A stretch of 64,000 nucleotides of DNA, taken from positions 1 through 64,000 of the forward strand of contig CAZMTK010000008.1 in the NCBI GenBank assembly GCA_964569245.1. The letters run 5' to 3'. The DNA comes from JAAYTY01 sp964569245 (lineage in GTDB: Bacteria > Fermentibacterota > Fermentibacteria > Fermentibacterales > Fermentibacteraceae). The position numbers and the translations under genes are program-made. The notes beneath the pieces are model-generated. The model searched no databases. It was not told where the DNA came from and saw nothing but the letters and a program-made list of their open reading frames with translations. Positions 24,563 through 31,852 of this stretch are shown one piece after another; within the stretch, counting starts at the first letter, position 1; each line of letters starts with the position of its first letter.

Positions 24563-25341
24563 GGCTGTACTGCGGAGTGGACATCGGCGCGAGATCGATC
24601 GAGGTCGTCCTGTTCGACGGTGCTCAGATAGTCGAGTCAGGGATCGCGGAAACCGGCGCCCGGCCTTCCGAAGCAGCCGGGGAGCTGTTCGAGAGGCTTC
24701 TCGCCTCGGCCGACTCCCGTCCGGACTCGCTGGCGGCGATAGTCGCCACCGGATACGGGCGCAACTACTTCAAGCCGGCCACGAGGGCCGTGTCCGAGAT
24801 CCTGGCTCATGCCCGCGGCGTATCCTTCCTCTTCCCCTCTGCGAGGACCGTCATAGACATCGGAGGGCAGGACTCGAAGCTGATAGAGATGGACTCCGAC
24901 GGCCGCACCACCGACTTCGTGATGAACGACAGGTGCGCTGCCGGAACCGGACGGTTCATAGAGCTCACGGGCCAGATCGTCGGGGTCCCCATAGAGATGA
25001 TGGGCGACTTCGTCTCCGGGCACCGCCACTCGGTAGAGATATCCTCGATGTGCGCCGTGTTCGCGGAGAGCGAGATAGTGGGCCTCCTCCAGTCCGGAGT
25101 GCCCGTGCCTTCGATCCTGAACGGGGTCTTCAAGGCGGTCGCCAAGCGCACCGTGTCCATGGCCGGAAGGGCACGGGTCGCGCCGCAGATTGTCTTCACC
25201 GGAGGAGTGGCGAGAAACGGGGGAGTGGTGAGGGCGCTGTGCGAGGAACTCGGCACGGATGTGCTCGTCCCCCCCGAGCCGCAGATCACGGGCGCCCTCG
25301 GCGCGGCGATAATCGCGGCTTCTGACGACCGCAGGCGGTAG
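24559..25341 (+). CDS. ASKHA-type ATPase activator of dehydratase/double-cubane reductases (HgdC/BcrAD family)
   Basis: This 260-residue protein is the ATP-driven electron donor for its neighbours. The nucleotide fold is shown by GVDIGARSIEVVLFD and TVIDIGGQDSKLIEMD. The bridging [4Fe-4S] cluster of the homodimer is held by Cys126 (DRCAAGTGRFIE) and Cys165 (SSMCAVFAESEIVGLL); in Acidaminococcus HgdC the equivalents are Cys127 and Cys166. FTGGVARNGGVVRALCEELG and TGALGAAIIA complete the family pattern. The ATG overlaps the reductase stop (ATGA), so the two are coupled. One activator probably serves both the 366-residue and the 869-residue proteins. Confidence 0.93.
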   Translation: MRLYCGVDIGARSIEVVLFDGAQIVESGIAETGARPSEAAGELFERLLASADSRPDSLAAIVATGYGRNYFKPATRAVSEILAHARGVSFLFPSARTVIDIGGQDSKLIEMDSDGRTTDFVMNDRCAAGTGRFIELTGQIVGVPIEMMGDFVSGHRHSVEISSMCAVFAESEIVGLLQSGVPVPSILNGVFKAVAKRTVSMAGRARVAPQIVFTGGVARNGGVVRALCEELGTDVLVPPEPQITGALGAAIIAASDDRRR

Positions 25342-25390
25342 GGGCGTCGGACCGTCCCGCGAGAGAGGGACAGACAGGCCTGACCCGCAG

Positions 25391-25419
25391 GGGCGCCAGC
25401 GACAGGTCGTCGGGCGCCC
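25391..25419. terminator. Possible shared terminator between converging operons
   Basis: GGGCGCC (25391-25397) pairs with GGCGCCC (25413-25419) in the 82-base gap between the activator and yraN. There is no T run on either strand, so this is a weak call. Confidence 0.3.
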
Positions 25420-25423
25420 GGCT

Positions 25424-25789
25424 CTAGACCGTGAAGCCGCCGTCGCTCCGGAAGGCGTTCTCCAGATACTCTACTTCGAAGGCCCCTGAGGAGCCTCTCA
25501 CGACAGCCACGTCGAACCGGCAGAAGCCCGGGAACTGGCGTGCGGCCAGATACGCAGCGGCGGTGGCGGCGATCCTCCTCTGCTTGGACAGGGCGATCTT
25601 CTCCCAGGCCATCGTGGCGCTGCCCTCGGAGGCCAGCTTGACCTCGACGAACGCCATGGTGCCGTCCTTCTCCGCAATGATGTCTATCTCGCCGCAGGGG
25701 GCGCGGAAGTTGCGCTCCAGGATGCGCCATCCGTCTTCCGCGAGACGGGTCGCGGCTGCGGCCTCGGCCTCGCGGGATTTGCTAGACGT
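25424..25789 (-). CDS. yraN: YraN/UPF0102-family protein (nuclease-fold), start unresolved
   Basis: The conserved fold is clear: REAEAAAATRLAEDGWRILERNFRAPCGEIDIIAEKDGTMAFVEVK contains the G-W-IL-RN, GEID and F-VEVK motifs of the restriction-endonuclease-like UPF0102 family. The role is unknown but it often accompanies rnhB, as here. The oddity is the start: the first in-frame ATG (25657) falls in the middle of the domain, and going back to the in-frame stop inside rnhB there is no ATG, GTG or TTG. The interval given runs from an ACG near the rnhB stop and is provisional. A near-cognate start or a one-base sequence error would explain it. Confidence 0.75.
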   Translation of the reverse strand, partial: TSSKSREAEAAAATRLAEDGWRILERNFRAPCGEIDIIAEKDGTMAFVEVKLASEGSATMAWEKIALSKQRRIAATAAAYLAARQFPGFCRFDVAVVRGSSGAFEVEYLENAFRSDGGFTV

Positions 25790-26444
25790 CGAAGAGCCCC
25801 GGTGAGAGAGGCCTGAACGACATGCGGTGGATGGGGCAGGGCCCGAGTCTCCTTATCGCGTCGAGATGGCTCCTCGAGCCGTAGCCCTTGTTCGAGGCGA
25901 AGCCGTATCCCGGCCACTGCATGTCGGCCTGCACCATGATGTCGTCACGGAGGACCTTCGCGAGCACGCTGGCCGCGGCGATGGACAAGCTGAGGCCGTC
26001 ACCCCCGACGACGAACTCGGCCGGATGCCGGAATCCCCTCACCGGAAGGCCGTCCACGAGGAACAGGCAGCCTGACGGGGCAACGGGGGCGGAAGCCCTC
26101 TCGAAGGCGGCCGCGACCGCTCCGGCCATGCCCATGCTGTCTATCTCCCCAGGCTCCACCACGCCCGTGCCGTGGAGCTCGCAAGCATCCAGTATGAGGG
26201 GGACCAGGGCCCTTCTGGCCCTGTCGGTGAGACGCTTGCTGTCATCGACGCCCGGGAGGCCTGCGTCCTGCCTGAGAAGGACGGCGCATGCGACCAGGGG
26301 GCCGGCGAGCGGCCCCCTGCCAGCCTCGTCCATGCCCGCGATCCGACCCGCCCTGCGCCTGGCCTCCGAGTCGAACTCCCGGAGCCCTGGGCTCCGCGGG
26401 ACGGATGCGTCAGTAGCTCTTCTTCTCCCTGATGCGGGCGGCAC
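25782..26444 (-). CDS. rnhB: Ribonuclease HII
   Basis: This enzyme cuts the RNA strand of RNA-DNA hybrids and removes misincorporated ribonucleotides. The 220-residue protein carries GMDEAGRGPLAGP (catalytic Asp and Glu, about residues 37-49), DDSKRLTDRARRAL, a second catalytic aspartate in FLVDGLPV and SIAAASVLAKVLRD, with the C-terminal SNKGYGSRSHLDAIRRLGPCPIHRMSF. The GTG start at 26444 overlaps rplS by 35 bases; no later usable start precedes the catalytic motif. It belongs to the ffh-rplS operon. Confidence 0.95.
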   Translation of the reverse strand: MPPASGRRRATDASVPRSPGLREFDSEARRRAGRIAGMDEAGRGPLAGPLVACAVLLRQDAGLPGVDDSKRLTDRARRALVPLILDACELHGTGVVEPGEIDSMGMAGAVAAAFERASAPVAPSGCLFLVDGLPVRGFRHPAEFVVGGDGLSLSIAAASVLAKVLRDDIMVQADMQWPGYGFASNKGYGSRSHLDAIRRLGPCPIHRMSFRPLSPGLFDV

Positions 26445-26760
26445 GGCCCTTCTTGTCCCTGAGGAAGAACAGCTTCGCCCTTCTGACCTTGCCGCGCCTC
26501 ACGATGTCCACGGCGCTCACCCGGGGCGAACTCACGGGGAAGATCCTCTCCACCCCGACGCCGTTCGAGATCTTGCGCACGGTGAACGTTTCCGAGGCTC
26601 CGCCTCCTCTGCGGGAGATGACCACGCCCTCGAAGACCTGAATCCTCACCTTGTCGCCCTCGACGACCTGGTAGTGCACCCTGACGGTGTCGCCGGGTCT
26701 GAAATCCTCCGACTCCCTGCCGGGAGCGGCAGCCTCAACCGCCTTCAGAATCTCGTCCAT
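26410..26760 (-). CDS. rplS: 50S ribosomal protein L19
   Basis: This 116-residue L19 has the typical sequence FRPGDTVRVHYQVVEGDKVRIQVFEGVVISRRGGG, then FTVRKISNGVGVERIFPVSSP and RRGKVRRAKLFFLRDKKGRAARIREK. L19 sits at the subunit interface of the ribosome. It begins inside the last codons of trmD, the usual gene order. Confidence 0.98.
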   Translation of the reverse strand: MDEILKAVEAAAPGRESEDFRPGDTVRVHYQVVEGDKVRIQVFEGVVISRRGGGASETFTVRKISNGVGVERIFPVSSPRVSAVDIVRRGKVRRAKLFFLRDKKGRAARIREKKSY

Positions 26761-27508
26761 CCTCCCGCTCCTTTGTACGCGCCGCGCGCCTCATCGCCTC
26801 GAGGAACGAGGCCCTGAGATCGTCGAGGCTCCTCGATTCGAGCATGTCCGGCCGCCTTGATCTCGTCCTCTCGAGGGACTGCCGGAACCTCCACTCCTCC
26901 ACCTCGGCGTGATCGCCGGACAGCAGTACGTCGGGAACCCGCATGCCCTCGAACTCCGCCGGCCTCGTGTACCGCGGATAGTCGAGGAGGCCGGTCGCGA
27001 AGCTGTCCGACAACGCCGACTCCAGCCTGCCGAGCACCCCCGGCACCCACCGGAGCACCGCCTCGAGGAGAAGCATGGCAGGCACCTCTCCTCCGGAGGT
27101 GACGAAGTCGCCGACGCTTATCTCGTCGGTCACGGCGGCCTCCGCGAATCTCTCGTCCACTCCTCCGTAGCGGCCGCAGAATATGACAAGCCTTCCGCAG
27201 CCGGCAAGCTCCTCCGCCAAGGGCTGATCGAGCAGTCTCCCGTGCGGCGCCATGAGGACCACCCTGGCCCCCTCGTCCGCCCATGCGACCGAGCGGAGGG
27301 CGCCGAACAGGGGCTCGGGCCTCATGACCATCCCCGCACCGCCTCCGAACTGGTAGTCGTCAACCGAGCCCCTGGCATCCACGGCGAAGCGCCTTATGTC
27401 CACCAGCTCCATGGCGACCAGCCCGGAGGAAACAGCCCTTCCGACCACGCCGCTGGCCAGGAAGCGCTCGAAGATCTCCGGGAACAGCGTCGCGACCGCT
27501 ATCCTCAC
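26735..27508 (-). CDS. trmD: tRNA (guanine-37-N1)-methyltransferase
   Basis: TrmD methylates G37 next to the anticodon and so prevents frameshifting. The 257-residue protein starts RIAVATLFPEIFERFL, has the trefoil-knot SAM site (YGGVDERFAEAAVTDEISVGDFVTSGGE) and ends with GDHAEVEEWRFRQSLERTRSRRPDML, all family hallmarks. The GTG start overlaps the rimM stop (GTGA at 27508-27505). Its 3' end overlaps rplS by 26 bases. Confidence 0.97.
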   Translation of the reverse strand: MRIAVATLFPEIFERFLASGVVGRAVSSGLVAMELVDIRRFAVDARGSVDDYQFGGGAGMVMRPEPLFGALRSVAWADEGARVVLMAPHGRLLDQPLAEELAGCGRLVIFCGRYGGVDERFAEAAVTDEISVGDFVTSGGEVPAMLLLEAVLRWVPGVLGRLESALSDSFATGLLDYPRYTRPAEFEGMRVPDVLLSGDHAEVEEWRFRQSLERTRSRRPDMLESRSLDDLRASFLEAMRRAARTKEREDGRDSEGG

Positions 27509-28014
27509 TCCAGGTCCTCGATGCCAGCGGGCAGCTCCACGTTGATCGCTCCTCCGGCCCAGTCGATCTCGGCGGTCGCGAGCAGAAGGCTCGAAGGCAC
27601 TTCGAACCTCCGCCCGGGCCCGGCATCCACGACGACCAGGGGGTTCGCCGGCTCGGGATCCACCCCTGTGACGACTCCCTCCAGGCGGCTGCTGGCAAGC
27701 TTCATCCCGATGAAGAGGTCCAGCGGCCTGAAGCCTTCGATGCCCAGGGCGGCTCCCCTGGCCATGGCGATGTCCAGGCCGGCGAGCGAAGCCGCCTCCT
27801 CCCGCGAATCCACTCCCTCGAAGCCGAGGTTGACCCGCCTGGCGTCCCTCACGGCGCATCTCGCGAGGACCATCGCCCTGCCCCCGACAGAGAGCGCCGT
27901 TCCAGCGGGCAGGGGGACAGCGGGCCCGGTCAGGTACATCCTGGCGACCACGTCGCCCCTGAGGCCGTGGCACCGCAGGACGGTGCCCGCGAATACGAGG
28001 TCGCCAGGGGTCAA
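27505..28014 (-). CDS. rimM: 16S rRNA-processing protein RimM
   Basis: RimM binds S19 and matures the 30S head. The 169-residue protein has the N-terminal VFAGTVLRCHGLRGDVVARMYLTG beta-barrel domain and a PRC-like C-terminal barrel (GMKLASSRLEGVVTGVDPEPANPLVVVD). The length is normal. The start is TTG, 2 bases after the khpA stop. Confidence 0.93.
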   Translation of the reverse strand: MTPGDLVFAGTVLRCHGLRGDVVARMYLTGPAVPLPAGTALSVGGRAMVLARCAVRDARRVNLGFEGVDSREEAASLAGLDIAMARGAALGIEGFRPLDLFIGMKLASSRLEGVVTGVDPEPANPLVVVDAGPGRRFEVPSSLLLATAEIDWAGGAINVELPAGIEDLE

Positions 28015-28016
28015 GT

Positions 28017-28247
28017 TCAGTCTATTATCTCTACCGTGGCCTTGAGATTCCTGCGGGCAGCGGCAGACCTGATTATCGTCCTGATGGCCTTGGCGATCCT
28101 GCCCTCGCGGCCGATCACCCTGCCCAGGTCGCTCTCCGAGACCCTCAGCTCGTAAACGGTGACGCCCTCCGCCTCCTTCTCCTCGACGTGGACGCTTTCC
28201 TGGTCCTCGACGAGTGTTCGGGCGATCATCTCTATGAGCTCCTTCAT
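28017..28247 (-). CDS. khpA: KH-domain RNA-binding protein KhpA
   Basis: This 76-residue single KH domain has LRVSESDLGRVIGREGRIAKAIRTIIRSAAAR with the GxxG-type loop (GREG). KhpA binds RNA, often with KhpB, and influences cell division and small-RNA control in other bacteria. It lies between rpsP and rimM, its usual location. Confidence 0.95.
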   Translation of the reverse strand: MKELIEMIARTLVEDQESVHVEEKEAEGVTVYELRVSESDLGRVIGREGRIAKAIRTIIRSAAARRNLKATVEIID

Positions 28248-28281
28248 GAGACCCTCCAGTCCTCGGAAGTTGGTGAGGGAA

Positions 28282-28626
28282 CTAGGATCGGCCGGCGGAG
28301 CCGGGCTCCGGCGAGGTCCTCCTCTCCCCCTTCATGAAGACGACCTCCGGAGTCACCTCCGCCCCAGACTGTATCCGGCTCCATCTCTCCCAGGTTCCTG
28401 TCCTGCGGAGAAGGCTGCGAACTGTCTCCGACACCTGAGCGCCCTTCCTCATCCATTCGAAGGTCCGGGCCTCGTCGACTCGGATCTCCCTGGGCCTCCT
28501 CAGCGGATCGTAGTATCCCAGCACCTCGAGGAACCGACCGTCCTGGGCCTTCCTGGAATCCGCGACTACTATCCTGTAGAATGCCAGCTTGCTGGTTCCC
28601 ATGCGCCTGAGTCGTATCCTTACCAA
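28282..28626 (-). CDS. rpsP: 30S ribosomal protein S16
   Basis: S16 of 114 residues: VRIRLRRMGTSKLAFYRIVVADSRKAQDGRFLEVLGYYDP is the conserved core. The C-terminal third (WERWSRIQSGAEVTPEVVFMKGERR) is a lineage-specific extension. The start is TTG with GGAGGTG upstream. Confidence 0.97.
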   Translation of the reverse strand: MVRIRLRRMGTSKLAFYRIVVADSRKAQDGRFLEVLGYYDPLRRPREIRVDEARTFEWMRKGAQVSETVRSLLRRTGTWERWSRIQSGAEVTPEVVFMKGERRTSPEPGSAGRS

Positions 28627-28639
28627 GTCACACCTCCGG

Positions 28640-29956
28640 TCATTGACGGAAGAGCGATGGGAGGCGCCTTGTCTTCCTCACCCTCTTCAGCATCGTCTGC
28701 ATGGTCCTGAACTCCCTGAGGAGCCTGTTGACGTCCCTCACGGTCGTCCCGCTGCCCCTCGCTATCCTCTTCCTCCTGCTGCCGTCAATCGTCTCAGGCT
28801 TGAGCCGCTCGCGAGGCGTCATGGAGCAGATGATCGCCTCCATCCTCGCGAACTCCGCCGGGTCGACGCCGGCCCCGGCCGGAAGAGCATGCCCGGGGAT
28901 CATGGCCAGGATGTCCTGGATCGGACCCATCCTCCTCAGCCTGCGGAGCTCCTCCGCGAAGTCCTCCAGAGTGAAGGAGGCCTTTCGGATCTTCCTCTCG
29001 AGCTTCTCGGCCTCCTCGCGACCGACTGCCTCCCTGGCCCTCTCCACCAGCCCCACGACGTCGCCCATGCCCAGTATCCGGCCGGCCATCCTCCTGGGAT
29101 CGAACGCTTCGAGTCCCTCCAGTCCCTCGCCCGTCCCGGCGAACCTCACGGGCTTCCCCGTGACCGCACGGAATGAGAGGGCGGCGCCTCCCCTGGAATC
29201 GCCGTCCATCTTGGTCAGGATGGCCGAGTCGTATCCTGCGGCCCGCTCGAACTCGAGGGCCACGTTCAACGCGTCCTGTCCCGTCAGACCGTCCAGCACC
29301 AGCACGGTCTCCCGAGGACTCGCCGCGCCCCTGACGGCCCTGAGCTGGTCCATCATGGCCTGGTCGACGTGCATGCGGCCCGCCGTGTCCAGGATGACCA
29401 GATCGTACATCTCCTGCACGGCCCGGCGCACTGCGCCCCTTGCGACCTCTACGGGGTCGGAGGCACCCCTGTCGCAGTGGAAGCCGCAGCCGGCCCTCCC
29501 GGCCAGGACCTCGAGCTGATCCACCGCAGCCGGTCTCTGCAGGTCGCATGCGGCGAGCAGCGGCCTCATGCCGCGCTTTCCCGCCGCCCAGAAGCCCAGC
29601 CTGGCGGCGGTGGTGGTCTTGCCGGAGCCCTGCAGTCCTGCGAGAAGGACAACAGCCGGCGCCCTCCCCCCCCAGTCCGGGAGAGAGGGTTCGCCCCCCA
29701 GAAGGGCAACCATCTCCTCGAAGACGATGCCCACGATCTGCTGCCCGGGCGTCAGGCTGCGCAGAACCTTCTCGCCGAGGGCCCGGGCCGAGACTCTCTC
29801 TATGAAATCCCTGGCCACACGGACGCTTACGTCTGCCTCGAGGAGCGCTCGCCGCACCTCGCGCATGGCCTCTTGCAGATCGTCCTCGCCGACGACGCCC
29901 CTGCCTCGGAGGCGGTCGAAGATACCGGAGAGCCTTCCGGACAGCTTGTCGAACAA
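28640..29956 (-). CDS. ffh: Signal recognition particle GTPase Ffh
   Basis: Ffh targets nascent membrane and secreted proteins to FtsY and the translocon. The 438-residue protein has an N-domain (MFDKLSGRLSGIFDRLRG), the GTPase with GLQGSGKT at 107-114, DTAGR and TKMDGDSRGG, and the methionine-rich M domain with MGPIQDILAMIPG and SGTTVRDVNRLLREF for SRP-RNA binding. The start is TTG, preceded by AAGGGG. It leads the operon ffh-rpsP-khpA-rimM-trmD-rplS-rnhB-yraN. No SRP RNA gene was found in the window. Confidence 0.97.
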   Translation of the reverse strand: MFDKLSGRLSGIFDRLRGRGVVGEDDLQEAMREVRRALLEADVSVRVARDFIERVSARALGEKVLRSLTPGQQIVGIVFEEMVALLGGEPSLPDWGGRAPAVVLLAGLQGSGKTTTAARLGFWAAGKRGMRPLLAACDLQRPAAVDQLEVLAGRAGCGFHCDRGASDPVEVARGAVRRAVQEMYDLVILDTAGRMHVDQAMMDQLRAVRGAASPRETVLVLDGLTGQDALNVALEFERAAGYDSAILTKMDGDSRGGAALSFRAVTGKPVRFAGTGEGLEGLEAFDPRRMAGRILGMGDVVGLVERAREAVGREEAEKLERKIRKASFTLEDFAEELRRLRRMGPIQDILAMIPGHALPAGAGVDPAEFARMEAIICSMTPRERLKPETIDGSRRKRIARGSGTTVRDVNRLLREFRTMQTMLKRVRKTRRLPSLFRQ

Positions 29957-30003
29957 GGCCTGACCCCTTCGGCAGTCGTGGCACCAGTGCCTTAAGAGCG
30001 ATG

Positions 30004-30032
30004 ATTATACGGCTTCCGGGACGGAGGCTCAA
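30004..30032 (-). promoter_or_regulatory. Promoter of the ffh ribosomal operon
   Basis: Minus-strand TTGAGC (30032-30027) and a perfect TATAAT (30009-30004) are separated by 17 bases. Transcription would begin about 40 bases before the ffh TTG. It is one of the best promoter matches in the window and suits a highly expressed translation operon. Confidence 0.7.
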
Positions 30033-30039
30033 GTGGCGG

Positions 30040-30375
30040 TCAGCGGAACTCCTCTGCCCGCGTCCCATGGCCCGAGGGGCAGGTGATGCTTACCCCCGCC
30101 GAATCCACGAGCACCTCGTATGGGAGCCCCGATACGGGGCAGACGAGGAGGCTCTCCGGAGTGCCTTCAGGCACGGCATAGACAGCAGCGCTGTCGTAGC
30201 CAAGCACGGCGTAGACTATCGTGAACGAGAGGTCGTCCATGTTCCTTCCGCATCGCCTCGCGTCGAGCATCGTCCTCAGTTCGGCGAGCCTCGCCTCGTC
30301 GATAGCCGTCTCGTCCCTTGTGCCGCAGGAGACCAGCAGCAGGGTCGCGACGCAGAGGGGTATGGCGAGTCTCAT
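30040..30375 (-). CDS. Small lipoprotein with a four-cysteine mini-domain
   Basis: This 111-residue protein has a lipoprotein signal (CVATLLLVSCG, mature Cys near residue 17). The C-terminal half contains CPVSGLPYEVLVDSAGVSITCPSGHG. This two-strand unit with C-P-x-S/T-G motifs resembles the zinc-ribbon-like fragment seen in pilin-like and lipoprotein families of this group. No function is known to me. It follows rpe with a 4-base overlap, at the end of the hldE-to-rpe run. Confidence 0.65.
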   Translation of the reverse strand: MRLAIPLCVATLLLVSCGTRDETAIDEARLAELRTMLDARRCGRNMDDLSFTIVYAVLGYDSAAVYAVPEGTPESLLVCPVSGLPYEVLVDSAGVSITCPSGHGTRAEEFR

Positions 30376-31022
30376 CTCAGCGACTCCACGGCAGCCCGTG
30401 GATCGGCCGACCGGGCTATGAACGAGCCGGCCACGAGCACGTCAGCCCCCATCTCCCGGAGAGACGATGCGTTTCCCGCATCCACTCCTCCATCCACCGA
30501 GACCATGGCCTGCTCCCTTCCGGCCCGGTCGAGCATGCGCCTCACTACGCCGATCTTGGGAGCCACCCTCGCGATGTGGTTCTGGCCCCCGCACCCGGGG
30601 TTCACGGTCATGACAAGCACGAGGTCCAGCAGCGGCAGGACCCATTCGATCTCGGACGGGTTCGTGGACGGGTTCAACGCAACCCCGGCCCGGGCGCCCC
30701 TGTCCAATATCCGCTGGAGGGTCCTGTCGAGGTGCGGGGCGGCCTCTGCATGGACAGTTACGAAGTCGCATCCCGCATCCGCGAAGCGATCTATCAGGGA
30801 CTCGGCCTGGCTGACCATGAGGTGGGCGTCGATGGGTATCCCGACGGCGGCCCTGATGGAGGCTGCGGCACCCGCTCCGAAGGTCAGATCGGGCACGAAC
30901 ACACCGTCCATCACGTCGAGGTGGATCCAGTCGGCCCCGGCGGCCTCCATGGAGGCCGCAGCCGACGAGAGGGCCCCCTGGTCGAAGCTCAGGAGCGAAG
31001 CCGAGACGATGCTCCTCCTCAC
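30372..31022 (-). CDS. rpe: Ribulose-phosphate 3-epimerase
   Basis: Rpe interconverts ribulose-5-phosphate and xylulose-5-phosphate in the pentose-phosphate pathway. The 216-residue TIM barrel shows SASLLSFDQGAL, WIHLDVMDGVFVPDLTFG (metal ligands), IDAHLMV, VMTVNPGCGGQ and VDGGVDAGNASSLREMGADVLVAGS. I chose the GTG at 31022, which overlaps the previous stop (GTGA) and has GGGGGGA just upstream; an ATG at 31034 is also possible. Confidence 0.96.
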   Translation of the reverse strand: MRRSIVSASLLSFDQGALSSAAASMEAAGADWIHLDVMDGVFVPDLTFGAGAAASIRAAVGIPIDAHLMVSQAESLIDRFADAGCDFVTVHAEAAPHLDRTLQRILDRGARAGVALNPSTNPSEIEWVLPLLDLVLVMTVNPGCGGQNHIARVAPKIGVVRRMLDRAGREQAMVSVDGGVDAGNASSLREMGADVLVAGSFIARSADPRAAVESLR

Positions 31023-31852
31023 CAATCCCCCCATTCCCCGTCGTGCTGTCCGCCCTCCGCCCCGTCTGCTGGCTCTCCCTGGATGAGGGGAGGTCCTGAC
31101 CTCGCCACCGTCACGCTGACAGTGTCCCCGGACAGGAATGGGACGCCGGGCCGGGGCTCCTGCGAGATCACGGTGCCGTCCTGCCCGGGAGAGGATGCGG
31201 GGACGCCGGTCACCAGTAGAACCAGCCGGTGCTCCACTGCGACGCTCTCCGCATGATCCTCCCTCATGCCCACGAAGACCGGCACTCCCTCCCATCCGGT
31301 GGAGACGAGGAGCCTCACGGCGGTGCTTACCGGAAGGCTGTCGGCCTGTACCGGGCAGACTGCGATGACGTGCCCCTCGGGGACCAGAGGATGAGGAATC
31401 CGGCTCCTCCCGGAAGTATAGAGCTGCCAATCGGCTATCAGCTCCTCGGCCTGGGAGGCCGGGAGCCCTGCCAGCTGCTCCGGATGATAGGTTCGGAACA
31501 GCGGGCCGACATTCCAGAAGAAGTTCATCGGCGATCCCCGGGGAACCAGCGTTCCGGGCGCAGGGTCCTGCATGATCACGAGCCCCATGGTCTCGAGGGG
31601 GCCGTACTCGGACCACTGTCCGGCTGCGACCAGTCCGGCAGCCTCTATCGTGCGCTGGGCGTCCTGCCGGCTCATGCCGACCACCTCCGGCACTTCGACG
31701 GGCTGAGCCTGGGCTCCGAGCGCCGTGACGAACCTCGGCGTTCTGAATGTGAGCGGAGCTATCAGGGCACCTGCAGCGAACGCCATGGAGGCGCCTGTCA
31801 GAACGAGGACGATGGCCCGGGTGGCTGTTCTCAGTTCAGTCTCTCCCAGCAT
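31019..31852 (-). CDS. Membrane-anchored PASTA-domain protein
   Basis: This 277-residue protein has an N-terminal transmembrane segment (about residues 12-34) and then three PASTA-like repeats on the outside. They begin VEVPEVVGMSRQDAQRTIEAAGL, LAGLPASQAEELIADWQL and VPVFVGMREDHAESVAVEH, each followed by a VSQDPxPGT-type strand. PASTA domains bind muropeptides or beta-lactams. Here there is no kinase or transpeptidase attached, so the role is open. It overlaps rsmB at its 5' end and rpe at its 3' end. PASTA protein, rsmB and rpe are also neighbours in Gram-positive genomes with the stk1 kinase, which may be an echo of that cluster. Confidence 0.85.
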   Translation of the reverse strand: MLGETELRTATRAIVLVLTGASMAFAAGALIAPLTFRTPRFVTALGAQAQPVEVPEVVGMSRQDAQRTIEAAGLVAAGQWSEYGPLETMGLVIMQDPAPGTLVPRGSPMNFFWNVGPLFRTYHPEQLAGLPASQAEELIADWQLYTSGRSRIPHPLVPEGHVIAVCPVQADSLPVSTAVRLLVSTGWEGVPVFVGMREDHAESVAVEHRLVLLVTGVPASSPGQDGTVISQEPRPGVPFLSGDTVSVTVARSGPPLIQGEPADGAEGGQHDGEWGDW

